Of a stretch of 64,000 nt of DNA, positions 1-9,465 are shown one piece after another; within the stretch, counting starts at the first letter, position 1; each line of letters starts with the position of its first letter. The notes below the pieces were generated by a model. That model saw only the letters and a list, made by a program, of their open reading frames with translations. It was not told the DNA's origin and ran no database searches. The translations under genes and the position numbers were made by a program. Source of the stretch: Candidatus Rokuibacteriota bacterium (lineage in GTDB: Bacteria > Methylomirabilota > Methylomirabilia > Rokubacteriales > CSP1-6); contig QHSU01000069.1 of assembly GCA_003220535.1 (NCBI GenBank), positions 62,001 to 126,000 of the forward strand, read 5' to 3'.

Positions 1-477
1 TTTCCGTACATCCTGCTCGCCATCGCCATCGTGGCCGGGCTCGGCCCCGGCCTCCGCAACGCGATGATCGCCATCGCGATCGTCGGGTTTCCCATCTATA
101 CGCGGCTCGTGCGCGGCGTGGTCCTGTCGCTACGCGAGCGCGAGTTCGTCGAGGCGGCCCGTGCGCTCGGCGCGACCGATCCGCTCATCCTCGGCCGCCA
201 CATCCTGCCCCACTTGCTGTCGCCGGTCATCGTCGCCTTCAGTCTCGACGTCGGTGCGAAGATCCTGGCGACGGCCGGGCTGTCCTTTCTCGGGCTCGGC
301 ACCCAGCCGCCGACCGCGGACTGGGGGAGCATGCTGGCGACGGGCCGGCAGTTCGTCATCCTGAGCCCTCACGTGGTGCTGCTCCCCGGGCTCGCGATCT
401 TTGCGATCGTGCTGGCGCTCAACCTGGTCGGAGACGCGTTGCGCGACCTGCTGGATCCCCGCACCCACGCCCGCTGA
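1..477 (+). CDS. ABC transporter permease, DppC/OppC-type (5' truncated by window edge)
   Basis: Frame open from base 1 (FPYILLAIAIVAGLGPG...); permease EAARALGATDPLILGRHILPHLLSPVIV motif and GLGTQPPTADWGSML C-terminus. Confidence 0.9.
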   Translation, partial: FPYILLAIAIVAGLGPGLRNAMIAIAIVGFPIYTRLVRGVVLSLREREFVEAARALGATDPLILGRHILPHLLSPVIVAFSLDVGAKILATAGLSFLGLGTQPPTADWGSMLATGRQFVILSPHVVLLPGLAIFAIVLALNLVGDALRDLLDPRTHAR

Positions 478-486
478 GAGTGAGGC

Positions 487-891
487 TCAGCGGGTGGCGG
501 CGAGTGGAGGGGACGCGGCTCTCGCGTAGCTGATCGTGAGAATCTCCCAGAGGTGCTCGTCACCGTCCTGCCAGTAGAGGTTCTTGCCGCCGAGGCGCGT
601 GTTGATCTGCATGTCGTCCTCGCCGCGCGGTCGGCTCCGGTACCTGAGCCCCGCCGCCTGGATGCGGGCGAAGATCGCGTCGAAGTCGGCGTCGCTGACA
701 CGGAAGCACAGGTGATGGCGCTCGAACGACTCGCGGTCGGCGAAGTCCAGGGTCAGGGAGTCGTTGACGTAGACGGGGGTGAACTCACCCTGGGATTCCA
801 CCCAAGGCACGCCGAGAAGAGCGGCCAGGGACTTCGCCGACTCGCGCCGATTGTGCGAGGGGACGATGACGTGGTCGAGCATGATGGCCAT
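487..891 (-). CDS. VOC/glyoxalase family protein
   Basis: 134 aa, MLDHVIVPSHNRRESAKSLAALLGVPW... HHLCFRVSD...LYWQDGDEHLWEILT typical VOC fold pattern. Confidence 0.8.
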   Translation of the reverse strand: MAIMLDHVIVPSHNRRESAKSLAALLGVPWVESQGEFTPVYVNDSLTLDFADRESFERHHLCFRVSDADFDAIFARIQAAGLRYRSRPRGEDDMQINTRLGGKNLYWQDGDEHLWEILTISYARAASPPLAATR

Positions 892-919
892 CGGGCACCT
901 CCGAAAAGTTTTGGGGTCT

Positions 920-2461
920 CTACTGCTTCTTCAAGCGCATGTCTTCCCAGGGGGAGGTGAAGTAGAGCTGCGCGCTCAAGCCGACCCCGGCCTCCTCGAC
1001 GCGTGGCCCGATCCCGTGCAGCGTGGCCGGCTCGAAGATCCCCCCGTACATGACGCGCTCGTGCATCAGCCGCTGGATCTGATGCAGCAGCGCCTGGCGC
1101 TTTCCGCGGTCGCGCTCCTGCGCCTGCTGCCGGAACAGATCGTCGATGTCCGGATACCCGCCGGTCGCGTAGGGGGCGGTGCTGATGACAAAGTTCTCGA
1201 TGCGTGAGGACGCGTTGCCCGGCGCTGCGGTGACGGTCACGTACACGCCCTGCCGGCTCCGCGTCCGCCACGCCTCCATGAAGGTCGCCCGCTCCATGCC
1301 GCGCACCCGGGTGCGGATGCCGACCGCCGCCAGATAGTTCGCCACGGCCTCTCCCATGGTGGTGAACGGAGGAAGCGGAGTGAGCTCGCCGGCATCGAAG
1401 CCGTTGGGGTACCCGGCCTCGGTGAGGAGACGCTTGGCGTGCGTGGGGTCGTAGGGATACGGCTCGAGGCGCAGGGCGAACTCCATGACACTCGGGATGA
1501 TCGATCCCGTCAGGCGCGAGAAGCCCAGGCGCTCGGCCTCGTTGAGGGCCTGCTTGTCGACCGCCATCGTCGCCGCCAGGCGAACCCGGCGATCGGACCA
1601 CGGCGATTTCGGATTCCACTGCTCGGGAAAGTCGAGCCACCAGGCCGCCGGCGGAATCACCTTGACCAGTCGCAGCTTGGGATCGGCTTTGATGGTCGCC
1701 GCTTCGACGCCGACCATGAGGTAGCCGATGTCCGCCTCGCCCGTCTTCAGCATGGCCAGACGCGTCGTGCGGTCGGGAACGCCCTTGATGACCACCGTCT
1801 TGATCGACGGCTTCTTGCGCCAGTACTGCTCGTTGGCCTCGAGCACGAGCTCGACACCGGGGCTCTGGCGGACGAAGCGATAGGGCCCGAGCCCCACGGG
1901 CTGGCGCCGGAAGCCCTCCTCGCCGACCTTCTCGATGTATTTCCGGGGCACGATCCAGGCCGCCCCGGTGGCCGGGGTGGCGTAGAAGAGCAGAAAGTCC
2001 GGCCACGGCTTGTCGAGCACGAACCGCACGCGATACGGATCGAGGACGTCGACCGCTTTCACCCGGTCGTGCAGCAGCTTCGCGGCGGCGCCCTTGTAGC
2101 GCTGGAAGCTGAACTTCACATCGTCCGCGGTGAACGGATCGCCGTTGTGGAACTTGAGGCCCTGGCGTAGCTTGAACTCGTACGCGAGCCCGTCGGGGCT
2201 CTCCTTCCACGATTCCGCCAGGCACGGCGCCATGTCGTTACCCGGCAGCGGCTTGATGAGCGCGTCGTGCATGGCGTACAGAAAGACAAACGGAGTCCCG
2301 ATCCCTGGAGTCTCGGCCGGATCGAGGAACGTGGGGGCGATCGACGCGTCGAACGCGATCGTCAGTTGCCCTTCGGGTTGACCCTGCGCGCCGACGGTCC
2401 CGCACCACACTGCCAGGATGATGCCGGAAGCGAGGACGATCCTTCGCGAAAGGCCGTTCAT
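920..2461 (-). CDS. ABC transporter substrate-binding protein, family 5 (peptide/nickel type)
   Basis: Signal peptide at MNGLSRRIVLASGIILAVWCGTVGAQG; LAESWKESPDGLAYEFKLRQGLKFHNGDPFTADDVKFSFQR is the SBP_bac_5 signature; start trimmed from the longer ORF. Confidence 0.92.
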   Translation of the reverse strand: MNGLSRRIVLASGIILAVWCGTVGAQGQPEGQLTIAFDASIAPTFLDPAETPGIGTPFVFLYAMHDALIKPLPGNDMAPCLAESWKESPDGLAYEFKLRQGLKFHNGDPFTADDVKFSFQRYKGAAAKLLHDRVKAVDVLDPYRVRFVLDKPWPDFLLFYATPATGAAWIVPRKYIEKVGEEGFRRQPVGLGPYRFVRQSPGVELVLEANEQYWRKKPSIKTVVIKGVPDRTTRLAMLKTGEADIGYLMVGVEAATIKADPKLRLVKVIPPAAWWLDFPEQWNPKSPWSDRRVRLAATMAVDKQALNEAERLGFSRLTGSIIPSVMEFALRLEPYPYDPTHAKRLLTEAGYPNGFDAGELTPLPPFTTMGEAVANYLAAVGIRTRVRGMERATFMEAWRTRSRQGVYVTVTAAPGNASSRIENFVISTAPYATGGYPDIDDLFRQQAQERDRGKRQALLHQIQRLMHERVMYGGIFEPATLHGIGPRVEEAGVGLSAQLYFTSPWEDMRLKKQ

Positions 2462-2475
2462 AGCGGCGACTCTCC

Positions 2476-3147
2476 TCACGGATTGATTTTCGTTCGCGCC
2501 TCGCTCGCCGCGCGCCAGAGATACCAGGCGGCGACCGAGCGATACGGCTTCCATCGCTCGCCGAAGGCGCGCAGCGCCTCTGGCGTCGGGCGAGCCCGCC
2601 GCCCGTACGCGACCCGGTACCCCTCCCGCACGCCGAAGTCGTCCACCGGTAGCACGTCGGGCCGACCGAGGGTGAAGATCAGGAGCATCTCGACCGTCCA
2701 CTGGCCGACGCCATGGATCTGCGTCAGCCGCTCGATGAGCACCTGGTCGTCGAGGTGCCTGGCCGCGCGGCGCGTCGGCACCGCGCCCTGGAGCGCGTGG
2801 CGCGCAATGTCCTTGATCGCCCGCACCTTGCCCCGCGAGAAGCCCGCCCTCCGCAGCGTCGCGGGGCGGGCTGCCGCCACCGCCGCGGGCGAGGGGAAGC
2901 GCCCGTTCGCGAAGAGGGCGACGAAGCGGGTCAGGATCGTCTCGGCGGCGCGACCGTTGAGCTGCTGGTGGGCGATGGCGCGCGTGAGCGCCTCGTACGG
3001 CGACCACCCGAGCGGTGCCAGCCCGCAGGGGCCGTGACGCCGGATCAGGCGGCGCATCACCGGATCCCGCGAAAGGTGGCGATGTGCGGTCGCCGTCACG
3101 GTGCTCCCCATCGCATCCCGATACAGCGCCGGTGACGGTGGAGTCAA
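2476..3147 (-). CDS. DNA-3-methyladenine glycosylase 2 (AlkA-like, HhH-GPD superfamily)
   Basis: 223 aa; AIAHQQLNGRAAETILTRF, LTQIHGVGQWTVEMLLIFTLGRPDVLPVDDFGVREG HhH-GPD motif with catalytic Asp. Confidence 0.9.
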   Translation of the reverse strand: MTPPSPALYRDAMGSTVTATAHRHLSRDPVMRRLIRRHGPCGLAPLGWSPYEALTRAIAHQQLNGRAAETILTRFVALFANGRFPSPAAVAAARPATLRRAGFSRGKVRAIKDIARHALQGAVPTRRAARHLDDQVLIERLTQIHGVGQWTVEMLLIFTLGRPDVLPVDDFGVREGYRVAYGRRARPTPEALRAFGERWKPYRSVAAWYLWRAASEARTKINP

Positions 3148-3168
3148 GCGCGAAGTTTCAGAGGAGCG

Positions 3169-3567
3169 CTACCCTCCGGCATCCACCGCTCGTCGCTGTT
3201 CCCAGCGCACGCCGCATTCGACGCATTCGATCCACGCGACGCCCCAGGGGAGCTCGTTCTGCGTCACTTCCGCGATGCTGCCGACGAGCCCATCGCACTC
3301 GCGATGCTCCGCGAAGTACGTCTCGAAGCTCCGCAGGAGCTCGGTGACGACGCGAGCGCGGTGCGCTAGCTCGCGCGGCACTCGCGGCCCCGGCCCGACC
3401 GAGGGCGACCGTCGGCCGCGATCATGGCCTCTCGGACGCTGCCCAGAGGAACGAGTAGCCCGGCGAGCAACGATCGAGATGTGGTGATCATGGTGACTGC
3501 CGCTCGCCGACGGGCGGTTGGGTCCCGGCGGGAAACTGGATGATATCGCCACTCGGGGTTCGACCAA
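3169..3567 (-). CDS. hypothetical small protein (N-terminus uncertain)
   Basis: C-terminal part VVTELLRSFETYFAEHRECDGLVGSIAEVTQNELPWGVAWIECVECGVRWEQR looks protein-like; upstream part is low complexity and probably not translated. Confidence 0.3.
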   Translation of the reverse strand: MVEPRVAISSSFPPGPNRPSASGSHHDHHISIVARRATRSSGQRPRGHDRGRRSPSVGPGPRVPRELAHRARVVTELLRSFETYFAEHRECDGLVGSIAEVTQNELPWGVAWIECVECGVRWEQRRAVDAGG

Positions 3568-3871
3568 CCAGCGGTGGCGTGTAGACTTCGTGGTCGCCGA
3601 GTCTGCGCTCCCAATGCCCGGGCACCATGACGGGACCGTCGGTGCCTGGGATCTGAACGGTGCGATCCGGCACCCATGTCATATCGGGGGCCCGGACCGC
3701 CGGTGGCGGCACCTGCGGCACCGGGCGCGTCGTCGCGCCGTTGAGACGATCGAAGATCCCGCCACTCGGTGTCGTGCCGCCCGGCGGTGACTTCATCTGG
3801 CTCAGCGCGACGTCGGGCACCCCGAGACTCAAGAGAACCGCCGCACCCACGACGGCGATCAGCATCCGCAT
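3488..3871 (-). CDS. secreted proline-rich hypothetical protein
   Basis: MRMLIAVVGAAVLLSLGVPDVALSQ signal peptide, then proline-rich region. Confidence 0.55.
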   Translation of the reverse strand: MRMLIAVVGAAVLLSLGVPDVALSQMKSPPGGTTPSGGIFDRLNGATTRPVPQVPPPAVRAPDMTWVPDRTVQIPGTDGPVMVPGHWERRLGDHEVYTPPLVGRTPSGDIIQFPAGTQPPVGERQSP

Positions 3872-4025
3872 GTTCGGGCTCCCTTCTCCTCCAGACCTCT
3901 CACGTATTCTAACCATCGCGTGAGCGTCGCGCGTGCGGCGAACCGCGACGGCCGCCTTCGCCTCTTACGATGGCGGAGGGGTGCCCGGGGGATGCGGGCT
4001 GGCGGTGAACGGCCTTTCGGGGTCT

Positions 4026-5741
4026 TCAGGCCCTCCGCGCGAGCGGCCCTCGCAGCAGGCGGCCCGGCAAGGCGCCCGTGTGCTTGCCGTCGCGGAGCAG
4101 GATCTCGCCGCTGACGATCGTGGCCGCGATCCCCCGCGCGCGCTGCACGAGGCGTCGGGCGCCCGCCGGCAGGTCGGCGACGACCTCCGGCATCTCCGGG
4201 CTGATCGTCTCGGGGTCGAAGACGAGCAGATCGGCCGCGAAGCCCTCGCGCACCAGGCCGCGGTCGGCGAAGCCCCAGTAGGTCGCGGGCACGAGCGTCA
4301 GCATGCGCACCGCCTGCTCGAGGGTGAAGGCCTGCTTCGCGCGCACCCAGTGGCTCAACAGGTGGGTCTGGAGCGACGAGTCGACGATCTGCGAGACGTG
4401 GGCGCCCGAGTCCGAGAACGTCACGACCGCACGCGGGTGGCGCATCATCTCGAGCACGGTCGCCTGGTCCTCGTTGGCGACCGGATGGAAAAAGAAGCGC
4501 TCGAGGTCCCGCTCGAGCGCGAGGTCGATCATCGCCTCGGCCGGGTCGACGCCGCGCTCGCGCGCGATCTCGGCCACGGTGCGGTGCGGGCCGTCGACCG
4601 TGTCATAGAGGAAGATCCACTCGTACGGGAAGGGGCGCGCCTCGGTCCCGAGCGTCGCGCGGTCGGGCGTGTCGTGGGCGCCCGCGACGAGCCGGCGGCG
4701 CGTGGCGGGGTCGCGCAGGCGCGCCCGCTGCTCGGCCAGCGGCAAGGCGCGGAACGGCTTCCACGCCGGCAGATTGTCGAACGGCAGCTGGGTCTTGAAC
4801 GACAGGACGACGTTGAGCCCGCGGCTGTGAACCTGGGCGAACATTCGGCCGCCGACGGCGGCCGTCTCGTCGAGCAGGCTCATGTAGTGTCGCCACACGT
4901 CGGGCGCCTCGAGCCGGCTGAAGCTGCCGAACGTCACCGGGCGCCCGGTCTCGACCGCCAGGTCGCGCAGGCGCACGTGGTACGCGCGGAAGGCGGCGGG
5001 GTCGTTCAGCTCTCGCCCGACCGCCTCGCCGGCCAGCTCGAAGATGCCGGCGTTCATCTCGCCCATCACGCCCACGAGCCGACGGATCTCGTCCCACAGC
5101 GCCAGACGGCTGGCGACCGGCCGGCCGTCGGCGGTCTCGTGGATCGGCGAGCGCGAGGTCGTGAAGCCCATGGCGCCGGCGCGGATCGCGTCGCGCAGCT
5201 CGCGCTCCATCGCTTTCAAATCTTCCCCGGTGGCGGCCTGCTCGAAGGCGCGCTCGCCCATCACGTGCGCGCGGAGCGCGGAGTGGCCGAGGTATCCGGA
5301 GTAGTTGATGCCCTTGGGCAGCGTGTCGAGACAGTCCAGCCACTCCGGGAACGTCGTCCACTGCCAGCGGATGCCCGCCGCCATGGCCTCGGCCGAGATG
5401 TCCTCGGCGCGCTCGAGGTTGCGCACGACGAGGTGCTTCTTCTCCTCCGCGCACGGCGCCAGCGTGAAGCCGCAGTTGCCCATCACCACCGTGGTGACGC
5501 CGTGCCAACAGGAGCAGGTCCCCAGCGGATCCCAGAAGATCTGCGCGTCCATGTGGGTGTGGCCGTCGACGAAGCCCGGAGCGACCACCAGGCCGTCGGC
5601 GTCGATGATCTCGCGCGCGCGCTCACGGATGCGGCCGATCGAGACGATCCGGCCGTGCCGCACGCCCACGTCGGCGCGATAGCGGGGCAGCCCGGAGCCG
5701 TCGATCAGCACGCCATTCTTGATCACCAGGTCGTAGGGCAT
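4026..5741 (-). CDS. amidohydrolase family protein, N-acyl-D-amino-acid deacylase-like
   Basis: MPYDLVIKNGVLIDGSGLPRYRADVGV...VVAPGFVDGHTHMDAQIFWDP...FSDSGAHV. Confidence 0.9.
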   Translation of the reverse strand: MPYDLVIKNGVLIDGSGLPRYRADVGVRHGRIVSIGRIRERAREIIDADGLVVAPGFVDGHTHMDAQIFWDPLGTCSCWHGVTTVVMGNCGFTLAPCAEEKKHLVVRNLERAEDISAEAMAAGIRWQWTTFPEWLDCLDTLPKGINYSGYLGHSALRAHVMGERAFEQAATGEDLKAMERELRDAIRAGAMGFTTSRSPIHETADGRPVASRLALWDEIRRLVGVMGEMNAGIFELAGEAVGRELNDPAAFRAYHVRLRDLAVETGRPVTFGSFSRLEAPDVWRHYMSLLDETAAVGGRMFAQVHSRGLNVVLSFKTQLPFDNLPAWKPFRALPLAEQRARLRDPATRRRLVAGAHDTPDRATLGTEARPFPYEWIFLYDTVDGPHRTVAEIARERGVDPAEAMIDLALERDLERFFFHPVANEDQATVLEMMRHPRAVVTFSDSGAHVSQIVDSSLQTHLLSHWVRAKQAFTLEQAVRMLTLVPATYWGFADRGLVREGFAADLLVFDPETISPEMPEVVADLPAGARRLVQRARGIAATIVSGEILLRDGKHTGALPGRLLRGPLARRA

Positions 5742-5803
5742 CGTCCGAGCCTCCTGAGCGCCCGCGGCGTCGACGTACAGCCTGGCCCATCGTACCCGAT
5801 GCC

Positions 5804-6337
5804 GTGAGCGATCGCTCTCGAGACGATTCCCTACTCGCCGCGCCAGCCCGACGCGGGCCGGCCGGGATGAGAGGCATCTCATCGCTGCCTCATCGCGGCT
5901 TCATCTCCGGCCACTACGGTCTCGACAGGCTCAACCTCCAGGTCCGCGGCGAGGAGGAGTGGGTAGCCCCTATGTGGGACGAAACCTACACGTCCGTCTG
6001 TCGGCATCACCCTGACGTGATCGCGGCGTTCGAGTCGCCGTACGGGCGACTGGCGCTGCTGCTCCGTCACACGCTGATCCCGCTGCCCGAGGATCGGGCA
6101 CGCTGGCTCGACGACACACGGCGCGTGGCGCGCGCCGTCGTCGCCAATCTCCGCTCGGCTGGCCTCGTCGATGACGTGACGATTCTCCAGTGGCAGCCGC
6201 TCCGGCAGGTCGCTCACGTCATGCGCCGCTGGGACTGCTGCTATGAAAGCGACACCGCGGGCGATGCAGAGCTCGGCGACGATGCCTCAGCCTTCGCACT
6301 CACCGATGGATCGCGGAACGCATCCTCGGGCTCATGA
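5804..6337 (+). CDS. hypothetical protein
   Basis: ORF with plausible composition between annotated genes; no family recognised. Confidence 0.3.
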   Translation: MSDRSRDDSLLAAPARRGPAGMRGISSLPHRGFISGHYGLDRLNLQVRGEEEWVAPMWDETYTSVCRHHPDVIAAFESPYGRLALLLRHTLIPLPEDRARWLDDTRRVARAVVANLRSAGLVDDVTILQWQPLRQVAHVMRRWDCCYESDTAGDAELGDDASAFALTDGSRNASSGS

Positions 6338-6349
6338 CGCGCATCGTGG

Positions 6350-6970
6350 ATGAAGAGTTTTTCACCCCAGTCTCATCCTGATCTCACATCCCGGCGCGAC
6401 GTTCGAGATGGCTGGAGGTGGACCGTGGAGAGGCAGTGGAGGAGGATCCTTCATCCGACCGATTTCTCGGCGGTGTCCGAGGCCGCGTTCATACACGCCG
6501 CAAGGCTCGGTCGTCAGCATGACGCGGAGTTGTTCCTCCTGCACGTCCTGGTCAGGCCCACGCCCTACGAGATCCAAGCGGTCGGATGGCATGGCCTCCA
6601 CGAAGCAGCGGAGGTCGAACGGGGGCACGACGCGCAGGCGCAGCTCGACGCGCTCGTCGAGAGGGCGACCCAGGCCGGCACGCGGGCGATCTCGCTCCTC
6701 GTCGATGGTGTTCCGCACCGCCGCATCGTGCACACGGCCACCTCGATGCGTGCCGACCTCATCGTGATGGGGACTCACGCGTGGAGCGGGCTCAGCCGCC
6801 TGCTGTTCGGGAGCACCGCCGTCCAGGTGATTCGCGCAGCCGAGTGCCCGGTGCTGACAGTCAGAGTCCCATCGGCGAAGGCCCCGCTTCATTCGAAGCC
6901 ATTCCATCTTCACGCCGACCTGACGACCGGATTGAGGAGGACACCGACATCCGGGTTCGTCGTCGGATAG
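6350..6970 (+). CDS. universal stress protein (UspA family)
   Basis: RRILHPTDFSAVSEAAFIHAARLGRQHDAELFLLHV and ADLIVMGTHAWSGLSRLLFGSTAVQVIRAAECPVLTVR (G-2x-G-9x-G-S/T). Confidence 0.92.
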   Translation: MKSFSPQSHPDLTSRRDVRDGWRWTVERQWRRILHPTDFSAVSEAAFIHAARLGRQHDAELFLLHVLVRPTPYEIQAVGWHGLHEAAEVERGHDAQAQLDALVERATQAGTRAISLLVDGVPHRRIVHTATSMRADLIVMGTHAWSGLSRLLFGSTAVQVIRAAECPVLTVRVPSAKAPLHSKPFHLHADLTTGLRRTPTSGFVVG

Positions 6971-7000
6971 ATGATGCGCTGCCGACCGTCGGGCGCGGTG

Positions 7001-7378
7001 CTATGGCCCACCGCGCATCAGGCTGTAGGCGAGCACCGATAGGACGATGGCGGTCACCACGACGTAGGTGGGGTCGCGGAGGCGGACGAAGGCGACCAGC
7101 GAGAAGACGACTCGAGCGACCGGCGTCGCGATCAGCAGCAGCAGACCGAGCTGCATGATGCCGCGCGCTCGAAGCGCGATGGCGCCGTGGACGATGCCGG
7201 AGAGACTTCGAAGCTCCGAGGGCTCGCCGCGAAAGACGTGGTATCGCGGAGTCGTCGACCCCTCCTGGATGAGATACAGCACGCCTCCGAGCGAGATCAC
7301 GAGCGCCGCCAGGCCCACGCCCGATCGAAGCAGGTTGCCCATGATGTGCTCGACGTGCTCGTCGGACCAGCTCGTCAC
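7001..7378 (-). CDS. DUF1634 family membrane protein
   Basis: 125 aa, three TM segments, RSGVGLAALVISLGGVLYLI and ARGIMQLGLLLLIATPVARVVFSLVAF. Confidence 0.75.
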   Translation of the reverse strand: MTSWSDEHVEHIMGNLLRSGVGLAALVISLGGVLYLIQEGSTTPRYHVFRGEPSELRSLSGIVHGAIALRARGIMQLGLLLLIATPVARVVFSLVAFVRLRDPTYVVVTAIVLSVLAYSLMRGGP

Positions 7379-7388
7379 GGCTCGCCCC

Positions 7389-8240
7389 TCACAGGCGCCC
7401 GGTCAGGCCGCCGTAGATCATCTCCAGCGCGAGGACCGCGATCACGACACCAAAGACGAGGCGCAGCGTCCGCGTCTCGGCCGCCGGCAGGATCCGAGCA
7501 CCGCCGAGCGCGCCCAGAGCGACGCCGAGCATCACGGGCATGGCGAGTCCCGGGTCGATGTAGCCCCGCGTCAGGTAGACGCCGGCGCTGGCCGCGGCCG
7601 TCACGCCGATCATGAAGTTGCTGGTCGTCGTCGAGACCTTGAAGGGTATTCGCATGATCTGGTCCATGGCGAGGACCTTCACCGCGCCGGAGCCGATGCC
7701 GAGCAATCCCGAGAGCCATCCGGCCACGAACATGAGGCCGAAGCCCGCGGGCACGGCCCGGACCTGATAGAAGCGTGGTCCGTCGGGCGTCGGGTAGCTG
7801 CCATGCAGATTCAGGAGCGTGGCGATATGGTCCGGGCGCCGGTCCGGCGGCGGCGCGACCCTGGGCCGGATCGACAGGTAAGCCGACACCAGGAGAACGA
7901 CGCCGAACGTGACCGCGATCGCTGCGGTGGAGAATAGCGTGGCGGCCGCGTAGGCCCCCACCAGGGCGCCGAGCGTGGTGGCGATCTCGAGGAGCATGCC
8001 GATGCGGATGTTGGAGTAGCCCTCCTTGACGTAGGCGGCAGCTGCGCCGGACGACGTGGCGATGACCGAGACGAGGGTCGCCCCGATCGCATACCGGATA
8101 TCGACGCCGAACAGGAGTGTGAGCACCGGTGTGAGGACCACGCCGCCCCCGAGCCCCGTGAGCGCCCCGAGCAGTCCGGCCAGGAGCGACGCCCCCCCGA
8201 TGAGCACGCTGAACTCGAGGAGGTTCCACGCCCCGTTCAT
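7389..8240 (-). CDS. sulfite exporter TauE/SafE family permease
   Basis: MNGAWNLLEFSVLIGGASLLAGLLGALTGLGGGVVLTPVLTLLFGVDIRYAIGATLVSVIATS. Confidence 0.9.
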   Translation of the reverse strand: MNGAWNLLEFSVLIGGASLLAGLLGALTGLGGGVVLTPVLTLLFGVDIRYAIGATLVSVIATSSGAAAAYVKEGYSNIRIGMLLEIATTLGALVGAYAAATLFSTAAIAVTFGVVLLVSAYLSIRPRVAPPPDRRPDHIATLLNLHGSYPTPDGPRFYQVRAVPAGFGLMFVAGWLSGLLGIGSGAVKVLAMDQIMRIPFKVSTTTSNFMIGVTAAASAGVYLTRGYIDPGLAMPVMLGVALGALGGARILPAAETRTLRLVFGVVIAVLALEMIYGGLTGRL

Positions 8241-8504
8241 CGGCCTCGAGCATGGGGGCTCGACATGGGGTCTCGATGAGCGGTGGATGAGAATGCTCTC
8301 ATGCGGTGGCACGCGAGGAAGGACCGCTCCGCACGGCTCAGCAGGCGGGCCCGCTAAGAGGTTTCTCATTCACCTCTCACGGCGGGCTCATGCCCCGTCA
8401 CTACTCTTGTCGACGAACCGGAGGCGGGCCCGTGGCCATCGCGAGCGAAGGCCGCACCCATCGTCCTCATTGCATCAAGGACACCCCACTTCGAGGAGAG
8501 CAAC

Positions 8505-8741
8505 ATGGCTGACTGGTGGACCGAGCTCGAAGGTGAGATCCTGAATTGTCTCGAGCGAACGGGCATCACGACGCCGGCGGAGATCGGCCGCCGTCTCGGT
8601 ATCCCGGAGGCAGCCACGACGTCGCTTCTATCTATTCTGGTGCGTGAGGGGAAGGTCAGGATGTGTCTCGTGGAGCTTGCCGGCCAGGAGGCGGACGTGC
8701 ACGAGCCCGGCGCGGCCGCGTCGATGCGCAGGCCCGCCTGA
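8505..8741 (+). CDS. small winged-helix-like DNA-binding protein
   Basis: 78 aa; EILNCLERTGITTPAEIGRRLGIPEAATTSLLSILVREGKVRM has wHTH pattern. Confidence 0.6.
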   Translation: MADWWTELEGEILNCLERTGITTPAEIGRRLGIPEAATTSLLSILVREGKVRMCLVELAGQEADVHEPGAAASMRRPA

Positions 8742-8784
8742 CGCGACGGCTCGCGACGACGTGCGTGGGCGAGTTGCGAACGGG

Positions 8785-9465
8785 ATGCGGATCATCGTGG
8801 TCGAAGACGAAGCGAAGGTGGCGAGCTTCATCCGCCAGGGGCTGGAGGAGGAAGGCTACGCCGTCGAGGTGGCTCACGACGGGGCCTGCGCGATCGATCT
8901 CATCGCCGGTGGCCCGCCATCAGATCTCGTCGTGTTGGACCTCATGCTGCCCCGGCTCGACGGTCTCTCGGTGCTGAAGGCGGCGCGCAACCGCGCCGTC
9001 CCGACGCCGATCCTCGTCGTCACCGCTCGAGGTGGCGTCGCCGACAAGGTGAAGGGCCTCGATCTCGGCGCCGACGACTATCTGACGAAGCCGTTCTCGT
9101 TCGACGAGTTCCTGGCGAGGGTCCGGGCGCTGCTGCGCAGGAGCCGTAGCCAGCGCGAGCCCGTGCTGCGAGTCGCCGATCTCGCGCTCGATCCAGCGAC
9201 GCGGGAGGTGACGCGCGCCGGCCGCCGCATCACGCTGACCTCCCGCGAATACGCGCTCCTGGAATACTTTCTACGCAGCCGCGGGCGGGTCCTCACGCGC
9301 CCGATGCTCGCCGAGCACGTCTGGGGCCTCGACTTCGACTCCGAGAGCAACCTCATCGATGTCTACGTCGGCTATCTCCGACGAAAGATCGATTCTGGCG
9401 GGGAGCGCCGGCTTCTCCATACCGTGCGCGGCGCCGGCTACGTGCTGAAGGCGGACGACGAGTGA
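8785..9465 (+). CDS. response regulator transcription factor, OmpR/PhoB family
   Basis: MRIIVVEDEAKVASFIRQGLEEEGYAVEVA...VVLDLMLPRLDG...TARGGVADKVKGLDLGADDYLTKPFSFDEFLARVRALLRR plus Trans_reg_C domain. Confidence 0.95.
   Translation: MRIIVVEDEAKVASFIRQGLEEEGYAVEVAHDGACAIDLIAGGPPSDLVVLDLMLPRLDGLSVLKAARNRAVPTPILVVTARGGVADKVKGLDLGADDYLTKPFSFDEFLARVRALLRRSRSQREPVLRVADLALDPATREVTRAGRRITLTSREYALLEYFLRSRGRVLTRPMLAEHVWGLDFDSESNLIDVYVGYLRRKIDSGGERRLLHTVRGAGYVLKADDE

Noticed and set aside
3933-5807. 624-aa plus-strand ORF opposite the amidohydrolase
   Set aside because: Antisense to a gene with clear active-site motifs; translation is low complexity.
5812-5823. gagcgatcgctc palindrome as a regulatory site
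   Set aside because: Isolated 12-bp palindrome, expected by chance at this GC and window size.
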